DNA from: Arion vulgaris
Taxonomy: Eukaryota > Mollusca > Gastropoda > Stylommatophora > Arionidae
Direction of reading: 5' to 3'
NCBI GenBank assembly: GCA_020796225.1
Contig: CM036775.1
Coordinates: forward strand, 9,594,671-9,658,670
DNA length: 64,000 nucleotides
Below, in pieces: positions 1 to 9,210 of the stretch; the first letter of the stretch is position 1; each line of letters opens with the position of its first letter. Under the pieces are notes generated by a model. That model saw only the letters and a list, made by a program, of their open reading frames with translations. It searched no databases and was not told the DNA's origin. The position numbers and the translations under genes were made by a program.

Positions 1-44
1 CCCAATCTTTGGTGTTCACAAAGGTATCAGCTTGTGTTACAGAA

Positions 45-290
45 CTAGTGCCCACTTCATCGAAGTCGATTGTTGGGAGCCTTCATTAAATGCCAATGGC
101 TACCCCTTACAAAACTAGGAGCGCCATCGATCGAAGGATTGATGGGGCTTGATAGATTATAAACATTTTCACGTTGTCTTGTATGGGGTCCACCTGGTAT
201 GGTACGTCAGGGCGAGCCCTACTAAAAAAAAAAAAAAGTCTAGTGCTCACTTGATCGTGATCAAAGAGTGGGAGCCTTCATAGAGCCAAT
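45..290. repeat. Diverged direct duplication around an A-rich tract
   Basis: A segment beginning ctagtgcccacttcatcg near 46 and ending in gggagccttcat recurs in diverged form near 239-278 (ctagtgctcacttgatcg ... gggagccttcat). The two are separated by about 190 bases that end in a run of 14 A at 224-237. This looks like a short retroposed or duplicated segment. No coding potential is visible. Confidence 0.4.
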
Positions 291-304
291 AGATAACTAA
301 ATTA

Positions 305-351
305 TATGTTATCTTATGTCATGTTATGTTATGTCATGTTATGTTATGTTC
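305..351. repeat. ATGTT/ATGTC short tandem repeat
   Basis: Imperfect 5-10 base repeats of atgtt and atgtc fill this stretch, followed by AT-rich sequence with no recognisable feature up to about 470. Confidence 0.7.
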
Positions 352-477
352 AATAAAGTGTAATTAAAAATAGTTCTACATAATTTTTGTATTTTGCTAA
401 CCAATCAATTACGTCAAATTTTTGAATCAAAAGTTATTTAACTGAATATACTTCTCTCTTCTTTTTCTTCCAACGTT

Positions 478-910
478 CCATATCGACCACTTGTTAAACC
501 ACTCTTTGTGATTTGTATGTTATCTGAGCCTAAGAGAGGCTGTACGTTGTGCCAGATATGCGTCTACAAGTAGAATAGCACCTCCGATTTCTGCGATACT
601 TTTTATAAGTTTTAAAAAAAAAATTTCGAACCAGAAGCACTTGAGCTTTCAGTTTCGGCTCGGTGCCATGGACATCGTAACCCTTCGGTTCGGTGCCACG
701 AACACCGTAAATCTGGGGAACCTGTGGTTTTTCTGCCAGCCCGCGGAATTGAACCCGCACTCACAGAGGACTAGTCACCCGTAGTCCAACGCGCTACGAA
801 CACGCTGGGTAGGCGGGCGATAGGGTAGCTTCCCTAGGCCCCTACCTCAGTCGCCTCTTATGAACGGCATTGTAGGGAGCAGTGTTACTATTCTTTCTCC
901 TTTCGAGCCC
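478..910 (-). mobile_element. SINE-G copy, minus strand, split by a SINE-B insertion
   Basis: On the minus strand this matches the SINE-G copies at 1048 and 35042: a head with ctacaa..catgtcgtaagaggcgac, a middle with cctacttgtagacgcat, and a tail with cttaggctcagatcacat and aagtggtcgatatgg. The tail half (478-608) and head half (819-910) are separated by a SINE-B copy, so SINE-G is the older insertion. The 75-aa frames here are not genes. Confidence 0.7.
609..818 (-). mobile_element. SINE-B (tRNA-derived), nested in SINE-G
   Basis: Read on the minus strand the head carries a tRNA-like A box (tagcgcgttggac) and a near-perfect RNA polymerase III B box (gggttcaattcc). A body with two gtgccatggacatcg-type blocks follows, then a 3' tail facing the A/T run at 610-622. 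Related copies lie at 11694, 12227 and 53286. It is a retroposed SINE, not a tRNA gene: no cloverleaf acceptor stem is evident. Confidence 0.75.
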
Positions 911-1047
911 CAACAATACATGGGTGACTTTTTCTTTAAAATGGCATAACTTTCTGTTGCAAACCAATTTTGAAAGTTGTCACAGTTTGAAAGAAAAAAA
1001 AAGTATTATGATAAGTGTACATATTTTTTCAATTCGTCCTTGTTGTT

Positions 1048-1294
1048 TCGGGGTCTGCAAGGGAAGCAACAAACAGTACCACTGCGATCTACAAAGCATG
1101 TCGTAGGAGGCGAGTAATGAAGGACTTAGGGAAGCTACCCTAGTAAATAAAAATCATCGCAGAAATCGGATGTGCTGGCCTACTTGTAGACGCATAACTG
1201 GCACAACGGGCAGTCGCTCTTAGGCTCAGATCACTTACAAATCACACAGAGTGGTTAACAAGTGGTCGATATGGAGCGTTCGAAGGAGAAGATT
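1048..1294 (+). mobile_element. SINE-G copy, plus strand
   Basis: Full-length-looking copy: head with gtctgcaagggaagcaac, body with ctacaaagcatgtcgtagg, tail with cttaggctcagatcac, cacagagtggttaacaagt and ggtcgatatggagcgttcg, ending in a short GAAG run. It stands head to head with the minus-strand copy at 478-910. Its 3' tail is the sequence amplified into the 73-bp satellite at 58.7-61.2 kb. Confidence 0.75.
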
Positions 1295-1310
1295 TTCAAT
1301 TTCAATTTCT

Positions 1311-1655
1311 GTATCAATTCTTACATATGTCAGCGAGAGTTGTCCAATGTTGTATCAATTCTAACATATGTCAGCGAGAGTTGTCCAATGTTGTATCAAT
1401 TCTTACATATGCCAGCCAGAGTTGTCCAATGTTGTATCAATTCTTACATATGCCAGCCAGAGTTGTCCAATGTTGTATCAATTCTTACATATGCCAGCCA
1501 GAGTTGTCCAATGTTGTATCAATTCTTACATATGCCAGCCAGAGTTGTCCAATGTTGTATCAATTCTTACATATGCCAGCCAGAGTTGTCCAATGTTGTA
1601 TCAATTCTTACATATGCCAGCCAGAGTTGTCCAATGTTGTATCCATTCTGGGGTC
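1311..1655 (+). repeat. 41-bp minisatellite, about 8 copies, LINE-derived
   Basis: Units of 41 bases built on tgtatcaattcttacatatg and ccagccagagttgtccaatg repeat with exact 41-base spacing. The core is the same as the 34-bp array at 14.7-15.8 kb and the single-copy LINE segment at 2655. It therefore descends from LINE-1 coding sequence. The three overlapping frames here are all translations of the repeat. Confidence 0.9.
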
Positions 1656-2284
1656 AAAGACGCATAGGTACAACGCCGCGCCAGGATTAGTGAGCTGAAA
1701 CGAATCAAGATCTTACCCCACCTCCACGTGGTGACTCTGGAAACAGACAACCGATCTTGTCTGGCTAAGCGGGTAGGGATCGAGGAAGAGCTACTCTGGT
1801 ATAAGTAGTGCTGCAGAAGTAGTCAAGTTGGATGAGATCCGCTCGCATCACAGACGAGCGGAATCCCAGAGTGACTATTAATGCACATCTCTCTCGCCCG
1901 ATAGGAAAATCTGAAGGGAAATACATAAAGGGATGAGGAGTGCATCCAAAGAAGAAACGTGGGTCCACGTGGAGCAAAACTTGGACCCGAGATGAGTTGC
2001 ACGTGGGCCCACATAGGACGAAACTCGGAGCCCTCAGGTGGGGACCCGATTTGAGCTTCTTCGTGTGTCTGGACAGGCTAGAGGCGTGGTAAATGTGGGC
2101 ATGGTGAGAACCAATAGACACGATAGGCAGGCACCGAAGCAGAGCGAACATGCATGCGGACGATGCACGTGTGGGCCCAACGGTAGGGCAGACGTGCACA
2201 GCGCTGATGATGAAAGGGTCGAGGGGGCGGGGCAGGCGTAGGGGTGAGTGGACCACCCAAATGTGCAGAAAACTGGAAAGCCCA
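1656..2284. other. GC-richer stretch without a recognisable gene
   Basis: This 630-base stretch has several overlapping short frames on both strands, but none shows a recognisable domain. It contains a diverged local duplication (cgtgggtccacgtgg..acttgg near 1960 and cgtgggcccacatagg..actcgg near 2003), with a third cgtgtgggcccaac near 2168. Splice signals are not convincing. I see nothing firm in it. Confidence 0.4.
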
Positions 2285-2560
2285 GCAGAGGCTTGAATCC
2301 TGTGCGCGTTTCCGCTCGCAGGGAACTACTACTGCCTTGTAGTTTGATTGGGGACAATCAAAGGCGAGCGGAGCGAACCGTACACAAAACTGGAAGGCAG
2401 GAAAACCAAGTAGTCCATAAAAATACTGGTAACCTGGGCATGTAATACTGGACTGACGGAGAGTGAACTCAGTAAACGCTGATTGAAATCGGACATGTCG
2501 CCGAAGGACAAGCAGCAGAGCTCCAAATGGTACTGAAGATGTGGCGTAAAACAAAGGTTG
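2285..2560 (+). repeat. Dispersed repeat R1, copy 1
   Basis: Contains gagtgaactcagtaaacgct, catgtcgccgaaggacaag and ctccaaatggtactgaagat, and upstream ctactactgccttgtag. The same order of blocks is seen near 6940-7160 on the plus strand and, reverse-complemented, at 47465-47870. Function and class are unknown; the copies are old and diverged. Confidence 0.7.
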
Positions 2561-2654
2561 TTGACAAAGGCTGTTTATATATCACAATAAGAATGATCAA
2601 ATGGCCGAAAAGAACGATCGCAGAGAAAGAGAGAGAGAGAGAACGAGCGAGAGA

Positions 2655-3165
2655 ATCAATTCTAACATATGTCAGCGAGAGTTGGAAAATGACTAAATAA
2701 ATAGAAAACAAGTTGAATGCATTTGAAAATAGATATCTGCGAAAAATAATGAATATAAAATGGAACAAATTCAGAGGAAGTGATGAAATCAGAGACATGT
2801 CTGGTCAACCACTAGTAACAGCTGTTTTTTGAGAAGAGGAGATATGTTTGGATATTTTGAGATGAGAAGAAATGTCTGGTCAAGCACTAGTAACAACTGT
2901 TATAAGAAAGAGAAGATGGAGATATGTTGAACAAATTTAAGAAGACATTTTTAAAGAATATCAAAGCAGGCATGAAAGTGAGAGGCAAAGGGTTCAAGAA
3001 AGAGAGGAGCCATAGGAAACCCTGAAACGAACTTTGCTGAGAGAGCAAGAAATATCGGTCTCAATTCTATGAAGAGATTGAGTGAGTTGCCTGGACAGAA
3101 CGGTATGAAAAAATTACTTTCAGGCCCTATGTAACGTATAACACGATACGAGAGAAATGAATATT
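2655..3165 (+). mobile_element. LINE-1 fossil: end of reverse-transcriptase ORF and 3' tail
   Basis: The frame reads SILTYVSESWKMTK, then ENKLNAFENRYLRKIMNIKW. This is the standard thumb/connection stretch just past the reverse transcriptase core of many animal non-LTR retrotransposons (usual form LLYGSETW..LEAFE.RCLRRIL.I.W). Multiple stops and frameshifts follow, and the copy ends in an (ATT) tail near 3160. Homologous copies: 15788-16205 (+), 57060-57165 and 57725-58100 (-). Non-functional. Confidence 0.85.
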
Positions 3166-3204
3166 ATTATTATAGTTAGTTAGTTTGTTCATTTTCGAGC
3201 CAAA

Positions 3205-3540
3205 GGCGTCACATAGGGCAGAGGTTTTAGATCTCCATGTGATACGGTTCTTTGCTAGCAGTTGGAGATCTTGTATGGTTTTACATCCAATAGTTTACTT
3301 TCTGTTGGATGGTTCTTCGAAGAGTGGTCTTTGGTCTTCCACGTTTTCTTTTCCCAACTGGTGACCACATAAGTCTACATATATATGAACAAGTAGTAGC
3401 ATGTCCCTGGCGGAACGTCGCATTCATCACAGCCCGCCTGAAAAGCCCTCTGTCTCTTGCAAGTTCTCCGACCTCTTCAGCGTCATGTTCAATGTATCTT
3501 TGATGTCCTTGCTGCCATCTTCGTCTTGGTCGTCCCCTGC
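3205..3540 (-). mobile_element. LINE tail fragments, minus strand
   Basis: Two LINE C-terminal signatures lie on the minus strand. GRGRPRRRWQQ is followed by a typical dialkaryotic tail (GELARDRGLFRRAVM), and downstream GKRKRGRPKTTLRRTI belongs to another element. Such G-R-P-rich blocks followed by tryptophan or arginine-rich endings mark the ends of non-LTR retrotransposon ORFs. One fragment probably inserted into the other. The 3541-3780 interval shows nothing clear. Confidence 0.7.
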
Positions 3541-3795
3541 CTTGTATAATATATATAACAATGATGATGAGAATGAAATACAACCAACCACCAATAACAT
3601 CATTCAATAAAAAGGGATCGGGTACTAGAGCTAAGGGAAGACCAAAAAAAGATGGATAGACAATATCAAGACCACACTAAATAACACGGATATAACACAA
3701 CAAGGGCGACTCATCTAGCTCTAGAACGCAAATTAAAGCTCCCATCCCTACGCTTAACGGCAAGAGGGAAAGCCAACTACATCTTCCACCTGGGA

Positions 3796-3882
3796 ATAGA
3801 CAATAGATAGACAATAGACAGACAATAGATAGACAATAGATAGACAATAGATAGACAATAGAATAGAACAATAGATAGACAA
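3796..3882. repeat. Short tandem repeat (atagatagacaat)
   Basis: About seven imperfect units of agatagacaat. The next feature, a SINE-D copy, begins just downstream. Confidence 0.8.
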
Positions 3883-3897
3883 TGATGATAATGATAA

Positions 3898-4150
3898 AGG
3901 AACTCGTGGCTAAGTGGTTAAGCCCTGCCTTGTGAATCGAAGGTCGTGGGTTGAGTCCGGACCGCGCCGTTCTGTTCACGAGTGCAATTTTTCCACAGAC
4001 CTAGGATTGTTGCTGGAGCTACGAGTTCGTGTTTTGTGTAATATTCTCGGCAGGTGGCGTGCCATTTATGCTGAGAGGGACCGAGCCATATGGGTAAAAC
4101 CCGGTGCAATGATGTCAATCCTTCGGCTTAAAAATCCTTTAAATGATGAT
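3898..4150 (+). mobile_element. SINE-D (tRNA-derived), plus strand
   Basis: Starts ctcgtggctaagtggttaag, an A-box-like start, with ggttgagtccggacc as a degenerate B box. The body has gttctgttcacgagtgcaat, gcaggtggcgtgccattt and aaaacccggtgcaatgatgtc, and it ends in cctttaaatgatgatgg. Copies at 21340 (+) and 34752 (-) share the same order of blocks. Confidence 0.75.
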
Positions 4151-4199
4151 GGTGGTGGTGATGATGATGATGATATATACATATGAATGTATGTCAAAT

Positions 4200-4350
4200 A
4201 TACTAACCTTAAGAAAGTATCTGGTGGACTTGTATGAATGTGTCTAGAAAAACTGCAGTTATTTATAATATAGTGGCCAGCCAGACGTTATCAGCAATGG
4301 TGCCAAGTCAGCAGACTGTACAGTTGGGTACGAGTTCAACCTATCGTTAC
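4200..4350 (+). repeat. Dispersed repeat R4, copy 1
   Basis: Contains ggacttgtatgaatgtgtct, ctgcagttatttataatata and gtcagcagactgtacagttg. The reverse complement of the same series occurs at 56395-56545, so the two copies are in opposite orientation about 52 kb apart. Element class is unknown. Confidence 0.7.
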
Positions 4351-4627
4351 GTGTAAGTGTCAAGTATGGATACTTAGGTGCATATCACAGCGGATAGGGT
4401 GATGTATGGATGTCACTAAATGTGGGATGGCTTGTGGTGACAAGGAGAGAAGGTGGGGGAGAAGAGAAGCAAAACGAGACAAAAGGAGTGGGACGCTGCA
4501 AGGAAGTGGCGGAATGGGTGGACAGTGGACAGCTAAAGGAGGGGGCCTGGAGTATAAGGGGAAGTGGAGAAGGGGGGATAGGACAGACAAAGCAAAGATA
4601 AAAGGAGATAGGATAGACCTAAGCAAT
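4351..4627. other. Purine-rich stretch, no gene recognised
   Basis: Strongly G/A-rich on the plus strand (many ggagaaggtgggg-like words). The 105-115-aa frames on both strands have the biased composition expected from this skew, and no domain is seen. Confidence 0.4.
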
Positions 4628-4883
4628 GCCCGAGTGGTTACCGGGGCCCAAATTTGGGGTGTAAAGAATAGAACCACTGTTACCTGCCACGCATGTCGTA
4701 AGAGGCGACTAAGTAGGTGGCTGAAATCGGATGCACGTGTCCTAAATGTGTAGAAGTCTATGAGTTTAGGGACCTACCAAACTAATGTGCAACGTATACA
4801 CGTTCTTGGCAAAGATCAAACATATCACAAAGAGTGATTAAAATTGGTCGTAAAGAACGAACGCAAAGAAGAAGAAGAAGAAA
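4628..4883 (+). mobile_element. SINE-A, plus strand, full length
   Basis: Begins gcccgagtggttaccggggc, an A-box-like start. The body includes gtaaagaatagaaccactg, cacgcatgtcgtaagaggcg, gcaacgtatacacgttcttg and ggtcgtaaagaacgaacgc, and it ends in a (GAA)n tail. Eight copies occur in the window. Copies at 33104 and 35528 have clean 11-bp target-site duplications, confirming retroposition. Confidence 0.85.
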
Positions 4884-4932
4884 ACTAAGCATGCTGAAAT
4901 AGTACACTGATTTCTTGTTTGTATTTGTTTCC

Positions 4933-4968
4933 TTGATAAAGGTCTACGGCCGAAACGTCGGATTATCT
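4933..4968 (+). other. Hammerhead-like core motif (candidate)
   Basis: The segment reads cttgataaaggtctacggcc then gaaacgtcgg. It has the layout of a hammerhead-ribozyme core: a TTGATAA box (CUGAUGA in the consensus), a short GC-rich hairpin, then GAAAC. The consensus C3-G8 pair would be U3-A8 here. The same motif recurs in the arms of the Penelope-like element at 40.9-42.4 kb. Stems I and III cannot be verified by eye. Confidence 0.35.
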
Positions 4969-5039
4969 TTAGTTTTATTATTTAATTATTAATTTTTTGT
5001 CTGCTTATGTTATATTATTTACTTGAATCTTCATAAACA

Positions 5040-5205
5040 ACCTCAATGTCGCAATTACGTGTCAAGCAGTGCGCCTGTTGTTTTGAAGTTGTTTATTTTC
5101 ATTACAACTTAAGATGCGCATGGTACTCCAAGAAGATTGCAGATAAATGTAAATTTTGACCTTCCCGTACACGTGAGCATCCTGATTCTCGACTTCTGAC
5201 CCTTG
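5040..5205 (+). repeat. Dispersed repeat R2, copy 1
   Basis: Contains aacctcaatgtcgcaattac, ttcattacaacttaagatgc and ctccaagaagattgcagata. The reverse complement occurs at 53815-53990. It is an old dispersed repeat of unknown class. Confidence 0.7.
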
Positions 5206-5234
5206 ACCTTATATGCAGGGAGGTATCTCTAATG

Positions 5235-5670
5235 CGGCGTTTCCCAAAGTGGGCGGTACTATCCCCCAGTGGGCGCTGATGTCTTCCAGGGCGGCGATAG
5301 TGGGTTCAGTAGAATTTGGGGGGTGTTCAGGCGATTAGAGGTCGGTGGCCTTTACAGAAGAAATTAATAATAAATGTTTTAAAATAAATTATTTTCGTGA
5401 TTTTGCATTGAATAATCATTTAAAATTTGAATTCTGCATTTAAATTCATCTTATGCCCGTCTTACACGATCCATTTTTTCATCAACTTTCTATTTCATGT
5501 ATATAATCATTTGAAAATTGATCATGTATTACAGAAATATATAACAATTTCTATGTCAAGAAAATAGAGCATGTATATGGGGAGGGCGTTGGCAAACTGT
5601 TATAATGTGAGAGGCGTTACAAAGTTTATGTTGTCAAAGTGGGCGGTGGGCCGAAAGTTTGGAATCTATG
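5235..5670 (+). mobile_element. hAT-type MITE-II, copy 1 (436 bp)
   Basis: Ends are imperfect terminal inverted repeats: cggcgtttcccaaagtgggc at the left and aaagtttggaatctatg at the right. It is flanked by an 8-bp target-site duplication, ctctaatg on the left (5227-5234) and ctctaatt on the right (5671-5678). Eight-bp duplications and a C(A/G)GCGTTTCCCAAA end are typical of the hAT superfamily. No transposase is encoded. Sister copy: 38691-39074. Confidence 0.85.
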
Positions 5671-5704
5671 CTCTAATTTATATTTAAAATACATGACTCA
5701 TCAT

Positions 5705-6750
5705 CATCACACAAATACATCCTAAACAATAGCAACAAAAGACACAAATACACAACACATGATCAAATACATCCTAAACAATAGCAACAAAAGACACAAA
5801 TACATCCTAAACAATAGCAACAAGACACAAATAACACACATGATCAAATACATCCTAAGAATAGCAACAAAGACATAAATACATCCTAAACAATACAACA
5901 TAAGATACAAATACATCCTAAACAATAGCAACATAAGACATAAATACATACTAAACAATATCAACATAAGACATAAATACATCCTAAACAATAGCAACAT
6001 AAGACACAAATACATCCTAAACAATAGCAACATAAGACATATATACATTACACATGATCAAATACATCCTAAACAATAGCAACATAAGACATAAATACAC
6101 TACACATGATCAAATACATCCTAAACAATATCAACATAAGACACAAATACATCCTAAACAATATCAACATAAGACATAAATACACTACACATGATCAAAT
6201 ACATCCTAAACAATATCAACATAAGACACAAATACATCCTAAACAATATCAACATAAGACATAAATACACTAAACATGATCAAATATCTAAACAATATCA
6301 ACATAAGACACAAATACATCTAAACAATATCAACATAGACATAAATACATACACATGATCAAATACATCCTAAACAATATCAACATAAGACACAAATACA
6401 TCCTAAACAATAGCAACATAAGACATAAATACACTACACATGATCAAATACATCCTAAACAATATCAACATAAGACACAAATACATCCTAAACAATAGCA
6501 ACATAAGACATAAATACATTACACATGATCAAATACATCCTAAACAATAGCAACATAAGACATAAATACATCCTAAACAATAGCAACATAAGACATAAAT
6601 ACATCCTAAACAATAGCAACATAAGACATAAATACATCCTAAACAATAGCAACATAAGACACAAATACATACTAAACAATAGCAACATAAGACACAAATA
6701 CATACTAAACAATAGCAACATAAGACATAAATACATTACACATGATCAAC
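5705..6750. repeat. 33-bp minisatellite interspersed with a second unit
   Basis: The main unit cctaaacaatagcaacataa plus gacataaatacat (33 bases) alternates with blocks containing cacatgatcaaatacat. Because 33 is a multiple of three, long frames stay open on both strands (repeating ILNNSNIRHKY or MYLCLMLLLFR), but these are repeat translations. Roughly 28-30 units, more homogeneous toward the right end. Confidence 0.9.
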
Positions 6751-6834
6751 TGGGAAAAATTCCTCCATACAGGCCGTTAGAATAGAAGAACAATGAGATA
6801 ATTACCACTATCTAGCATTCTAGATAGAGCATGC

Positions 6835-6925
6835 GCCCGAGTGGTTACCGGGGCCCAAATTGGGGTGTAAAGATTAGAAACACTGTTACCTGCCACGCAT
6901 GTCGTAAGAGGCGACTAAGGAGGTT
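6835..6925 (+). mobile_element. SINE-A, 5' part only
   Basis: Matches SINE-A from gcccgagtggttaccggggc to gaggcgactaaggagg, then changes abruptly into R1 sequence at gggctagctaccccacaccg. Either the SINE was truncated or a later recombination joined it to R1. Confidence 0.75.
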
Positions 6926-6929
6926 GAGG

Positions 6930-8000
6930 TTGGGGCTAGCTACCCCACACCGTAAAAAAACCACTAGATGGCTACAGAATGGAGAGCGAACCGAGTAAAC
7001 GCTGGCTGAAACCGGACACATCGCCGAAGGATAAGCACCAGGGCTCCAAATGGTGCTGAAGATGTGACGTAAAACACACCAATGCTAAGGCTGCATGAAT
7101 CAGATTTCCACATGAATAGAATTTATGGGAGGATCGGTACATCGTCTGGGTGGTGATCGAGGAGAGAGAGATAGAGCAAGACATGTGATAGAGTAACGCA
7201 GAGGTTAGTTACTCGCCTCTAGTTTCAAAGGTATTCGGTTCGTTCCCTCGTAGAATCTTCGGAATATTTTTCCAGAAATCCCTGATCTCAGTGTAGGTGA
7301 GATCGAGTTCCAAGTCCTATCGAGACGGACGATAAAAGTAAGTCCCGTGTTCAAGATGAGCACGTGAAATAACCATTGGCAGATTTTAATCGAGGTGATC
7401 AGGCTGGAAAGCACGGCCTGGCAAAATTCATTAGAAAGATTAAAAATAAATTGTGACAAAATATTTTCACCATCTCTAAAATTATATCAGGGTACTTCGC
7501 CGGTGCTGCGGAGTTCGTGAACTGCCGCTGAGATCTTCTTGTGTAAGAAAGAGATCGGAGCAAGCATGGTTACTCACCGAAGTGCAATGATCGTGGTCCT
7601 ATCACTCATTTCTTCTCAAGATATTGAAGCTATCTTGGTTGTTTTGTTTTTCTTCTTCTTCTATAACTCTCTACTCAGGTGCCTCTATTAGGTGATAATA
7701 CAGTCATCGCAGGATGCTGACAACAATCTCAGACGTGTGCTGCTGCACCTCTCTGGTATGTGCGGAGATGACTGTAGAGTCCAAACCTAGAACACAATCC
7801 CCTACCACAGGTGGGGCATACATGATCAAGGTTAGACATGTGCGTGTTGTGTTTCTGTCTTTCGCGCAGCTCGTTTTCTTTATGCCTCAATGGCACTATG
7901 ATTCTCAGCTATGCGGTTCCTCTTGTATTGTTACAGCCCACATTTGGCGATCTTGCGTAAGTATTCCAGCATGTGGTGTCTATATCAAGCATTTCAGTGA
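6930..8000 (+). repeat. R1 + R3 composite repeat, with SINE-H inside
   Basis: R1 (6930-7190) is followed by SINE-H-like sequence (7195-7690) and then R3 (7690-8000). R1 and R3 occur in the same relative order but reverse-complemented at 47870-47035, without the SINE-H block, so SINE-H probably inserted here. R3 can be read as a frame resembling the 47-kb copy but contains a 1-base insertion near 7780 and a stop. It is treated as a repeat, not a gene. Confidence 0.6.
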
Positions 8001-8004
8001 AACT

Positions 8005-8640
8005 TTAAGAATGTCTTTGAAGCGGTTTTTCTGTCAACCAGCAGAACGTCTGCCCCTTCAGTTCGCCATACATCAACTGTTTTGGGATGCGTTTATCAGG
8101 CATCCGAGCAACGTGACTGGCCCATCTTACTTGGGCCTTCTGCAACAGGGTGTTGACGCTTGGCAGTGGCGGCGCGTGATCATTTTTGTTAGTGGGGCCA
8201 GACACACATTTTCTGAAAAATCATGGTTTTGGGTTAGGTATATTTATTGTTAAATAATAAATCTTCTCTTCTTCAGATCAGCACTTGACGCCTTGAAAGC
8301 TTGTATGGTTAAATAATAAATACACGTTACACATTATTTTGGTGGGACCCGGCCCCACTGGCCCTTAATGACGAGCCGCCACTGGCGCTTGGTATCTTTG
8401 CTCTTGTGAGGACTTCGGTATCTGGAATTTTTTCCTGCCAGCTTATTTTTAGTATTCTGCGTAGACAGCTTGTGTGAAAGTGGTTTAGTTTTCTTGCGTG
8501 TCTGCTATACACTGTCCTTGTCTCGCTTGCGTACAGCAGCGTGGTTAACATAATGGCCTGGTAAACGTTCAGCTTTGTAGCTACGCTTATCCCCTTCCAC
8601 TCCCACACATTATACGACAGTGACATCTGTTGGTGAAGAT
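8005..8640 (-). mobile_element. LINE C-terminal fossil interrupted by MITE-I
   Basis: On the minus strand the frame reads TKLNVYQAIMLTTLLYASET, HARKLNHFHTSCLRRILKIS and EVLTRAKIPS. After the MITE it resumes with VNTLLQKAQVRWASHVARMP. This is the usual region downstream of the reverse transcriptase in non-LTR elements. The frame resumes once the MITE and one copy of its 8-bp target duplication are discounted. Confidence 0.85.
8164..8384. mobile_element. hAT-type MITE-I, copy a
   Basis: Terminal inverted repeats cagtggcggcgcgtg and acgagccgccactg, with 8-bp target-site duplication acgcttgg/gcgcttgg (one mismatch) at 8156-8163 and 8385-8392. At 221 bp it is longer than the other short copies because of an internal segment around 8252-8320. 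Non-coding. Confidence 0.9.
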
Positions 8641-8748
8641 TACCGTATTGATGTCATTAAAGATAAACAATTAATTAATAAAACACTTTAATTAGTTTCT
8701 CAGATTAAATTTAACCTACTGAAGCCATGATGTTTAGTAATGGTAAAT

Positions 8749-8826
8749 ATGTTTAGAATATGTGTGTTTATGTTTTCAGTCGTGATGATGATGTTGATGT
8801 CGGAAGCAGTTGTGTATTCGTGTGCG
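8749..8826 (+). CDS. Exon 1 of a small secreted cysteine-rich peptide gene (signal peptide)
   Basis: The ATG at 8749 (an in-frame alternative lies at 8740; a stop, TGA, lies upstream in frame) opens 26 codons. They make a textbook secretory signal: a basic residue at position 3, a hydrophobic core rich in Val, Met, Phe and Leu, and a Ser-Cys-Ala end that fits the -3/-1 rule for signal peptidase. The exon ends at 8826, followed directly by a strong donor, GTGAGT (8827-8832), in phase 0. The proposed partner is the cysteine-rich exon at 12720-12869, whose acceptor is also phase 0. The intron (about 3.9 kb) is filled with SINEs, a 24-bp array and a LINE. This is inference from sequence signals; a transcript would settle it. 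Function unknown. Confidence 0.55.
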
Positions 8827-8916
8827 GTGAGTCAAATACTGTCTTGAGACCACATACATTTCTCCTTTTGACCGTCACTTATTTATCTATCCGTTTTATG
8901 TTGTATGTTATTACAC

Positions 8917-8947
8917 TGTGATCTATCCATCTTATTAAGCGTGATCC
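8917..8947. repeat. Stranded unit of the 24-bp array
   Basis: The words gtgatctatccatcttatta and agcgtgat are one unit of the array that starts at 9211. SINE-A (8948-9207) separates this unit from the rest, so the SINE inserted near the left end of a pre-existing array. Confidence 0.7.
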
Positions 8948-9207
8948 GCCCGAGTGGTTACCGGGGCCTAAATTTGGGGTGTAAAGAATAGAACCACTGT
9001 TACCTGCCACGCATGTCGTAAGAAGCGACTAAGGAGGTTTGGCTGAAATCGGATGCATGTGTCCTAAATGTGTAGAAGTCTATGCATTTAGGGACCTACT
9101 AAACCAATGTGCAACGTATACACGTTCTTGGCAAAGATCAAACATATCACAAAGAGTGATTAAAGTTGGTCGTAAAGAACGAACGCAAAGAAGAAGAAGA
9201 AGAAGAG
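8948..9207 (+). mobile_element. SINE-A, full length, inserted in the 24-bp array
   Basis: Runs from gcccgagtggttaccggggc to a (GAA)n tail at about 9190-9207, with all the diagnostic SINE-A blocks. Array sequence continues on both sides. The long frame that starts inside it (9039) merely reads through into the array. Confidence 0.85.
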
Positions 9208-9210
9208 ACA

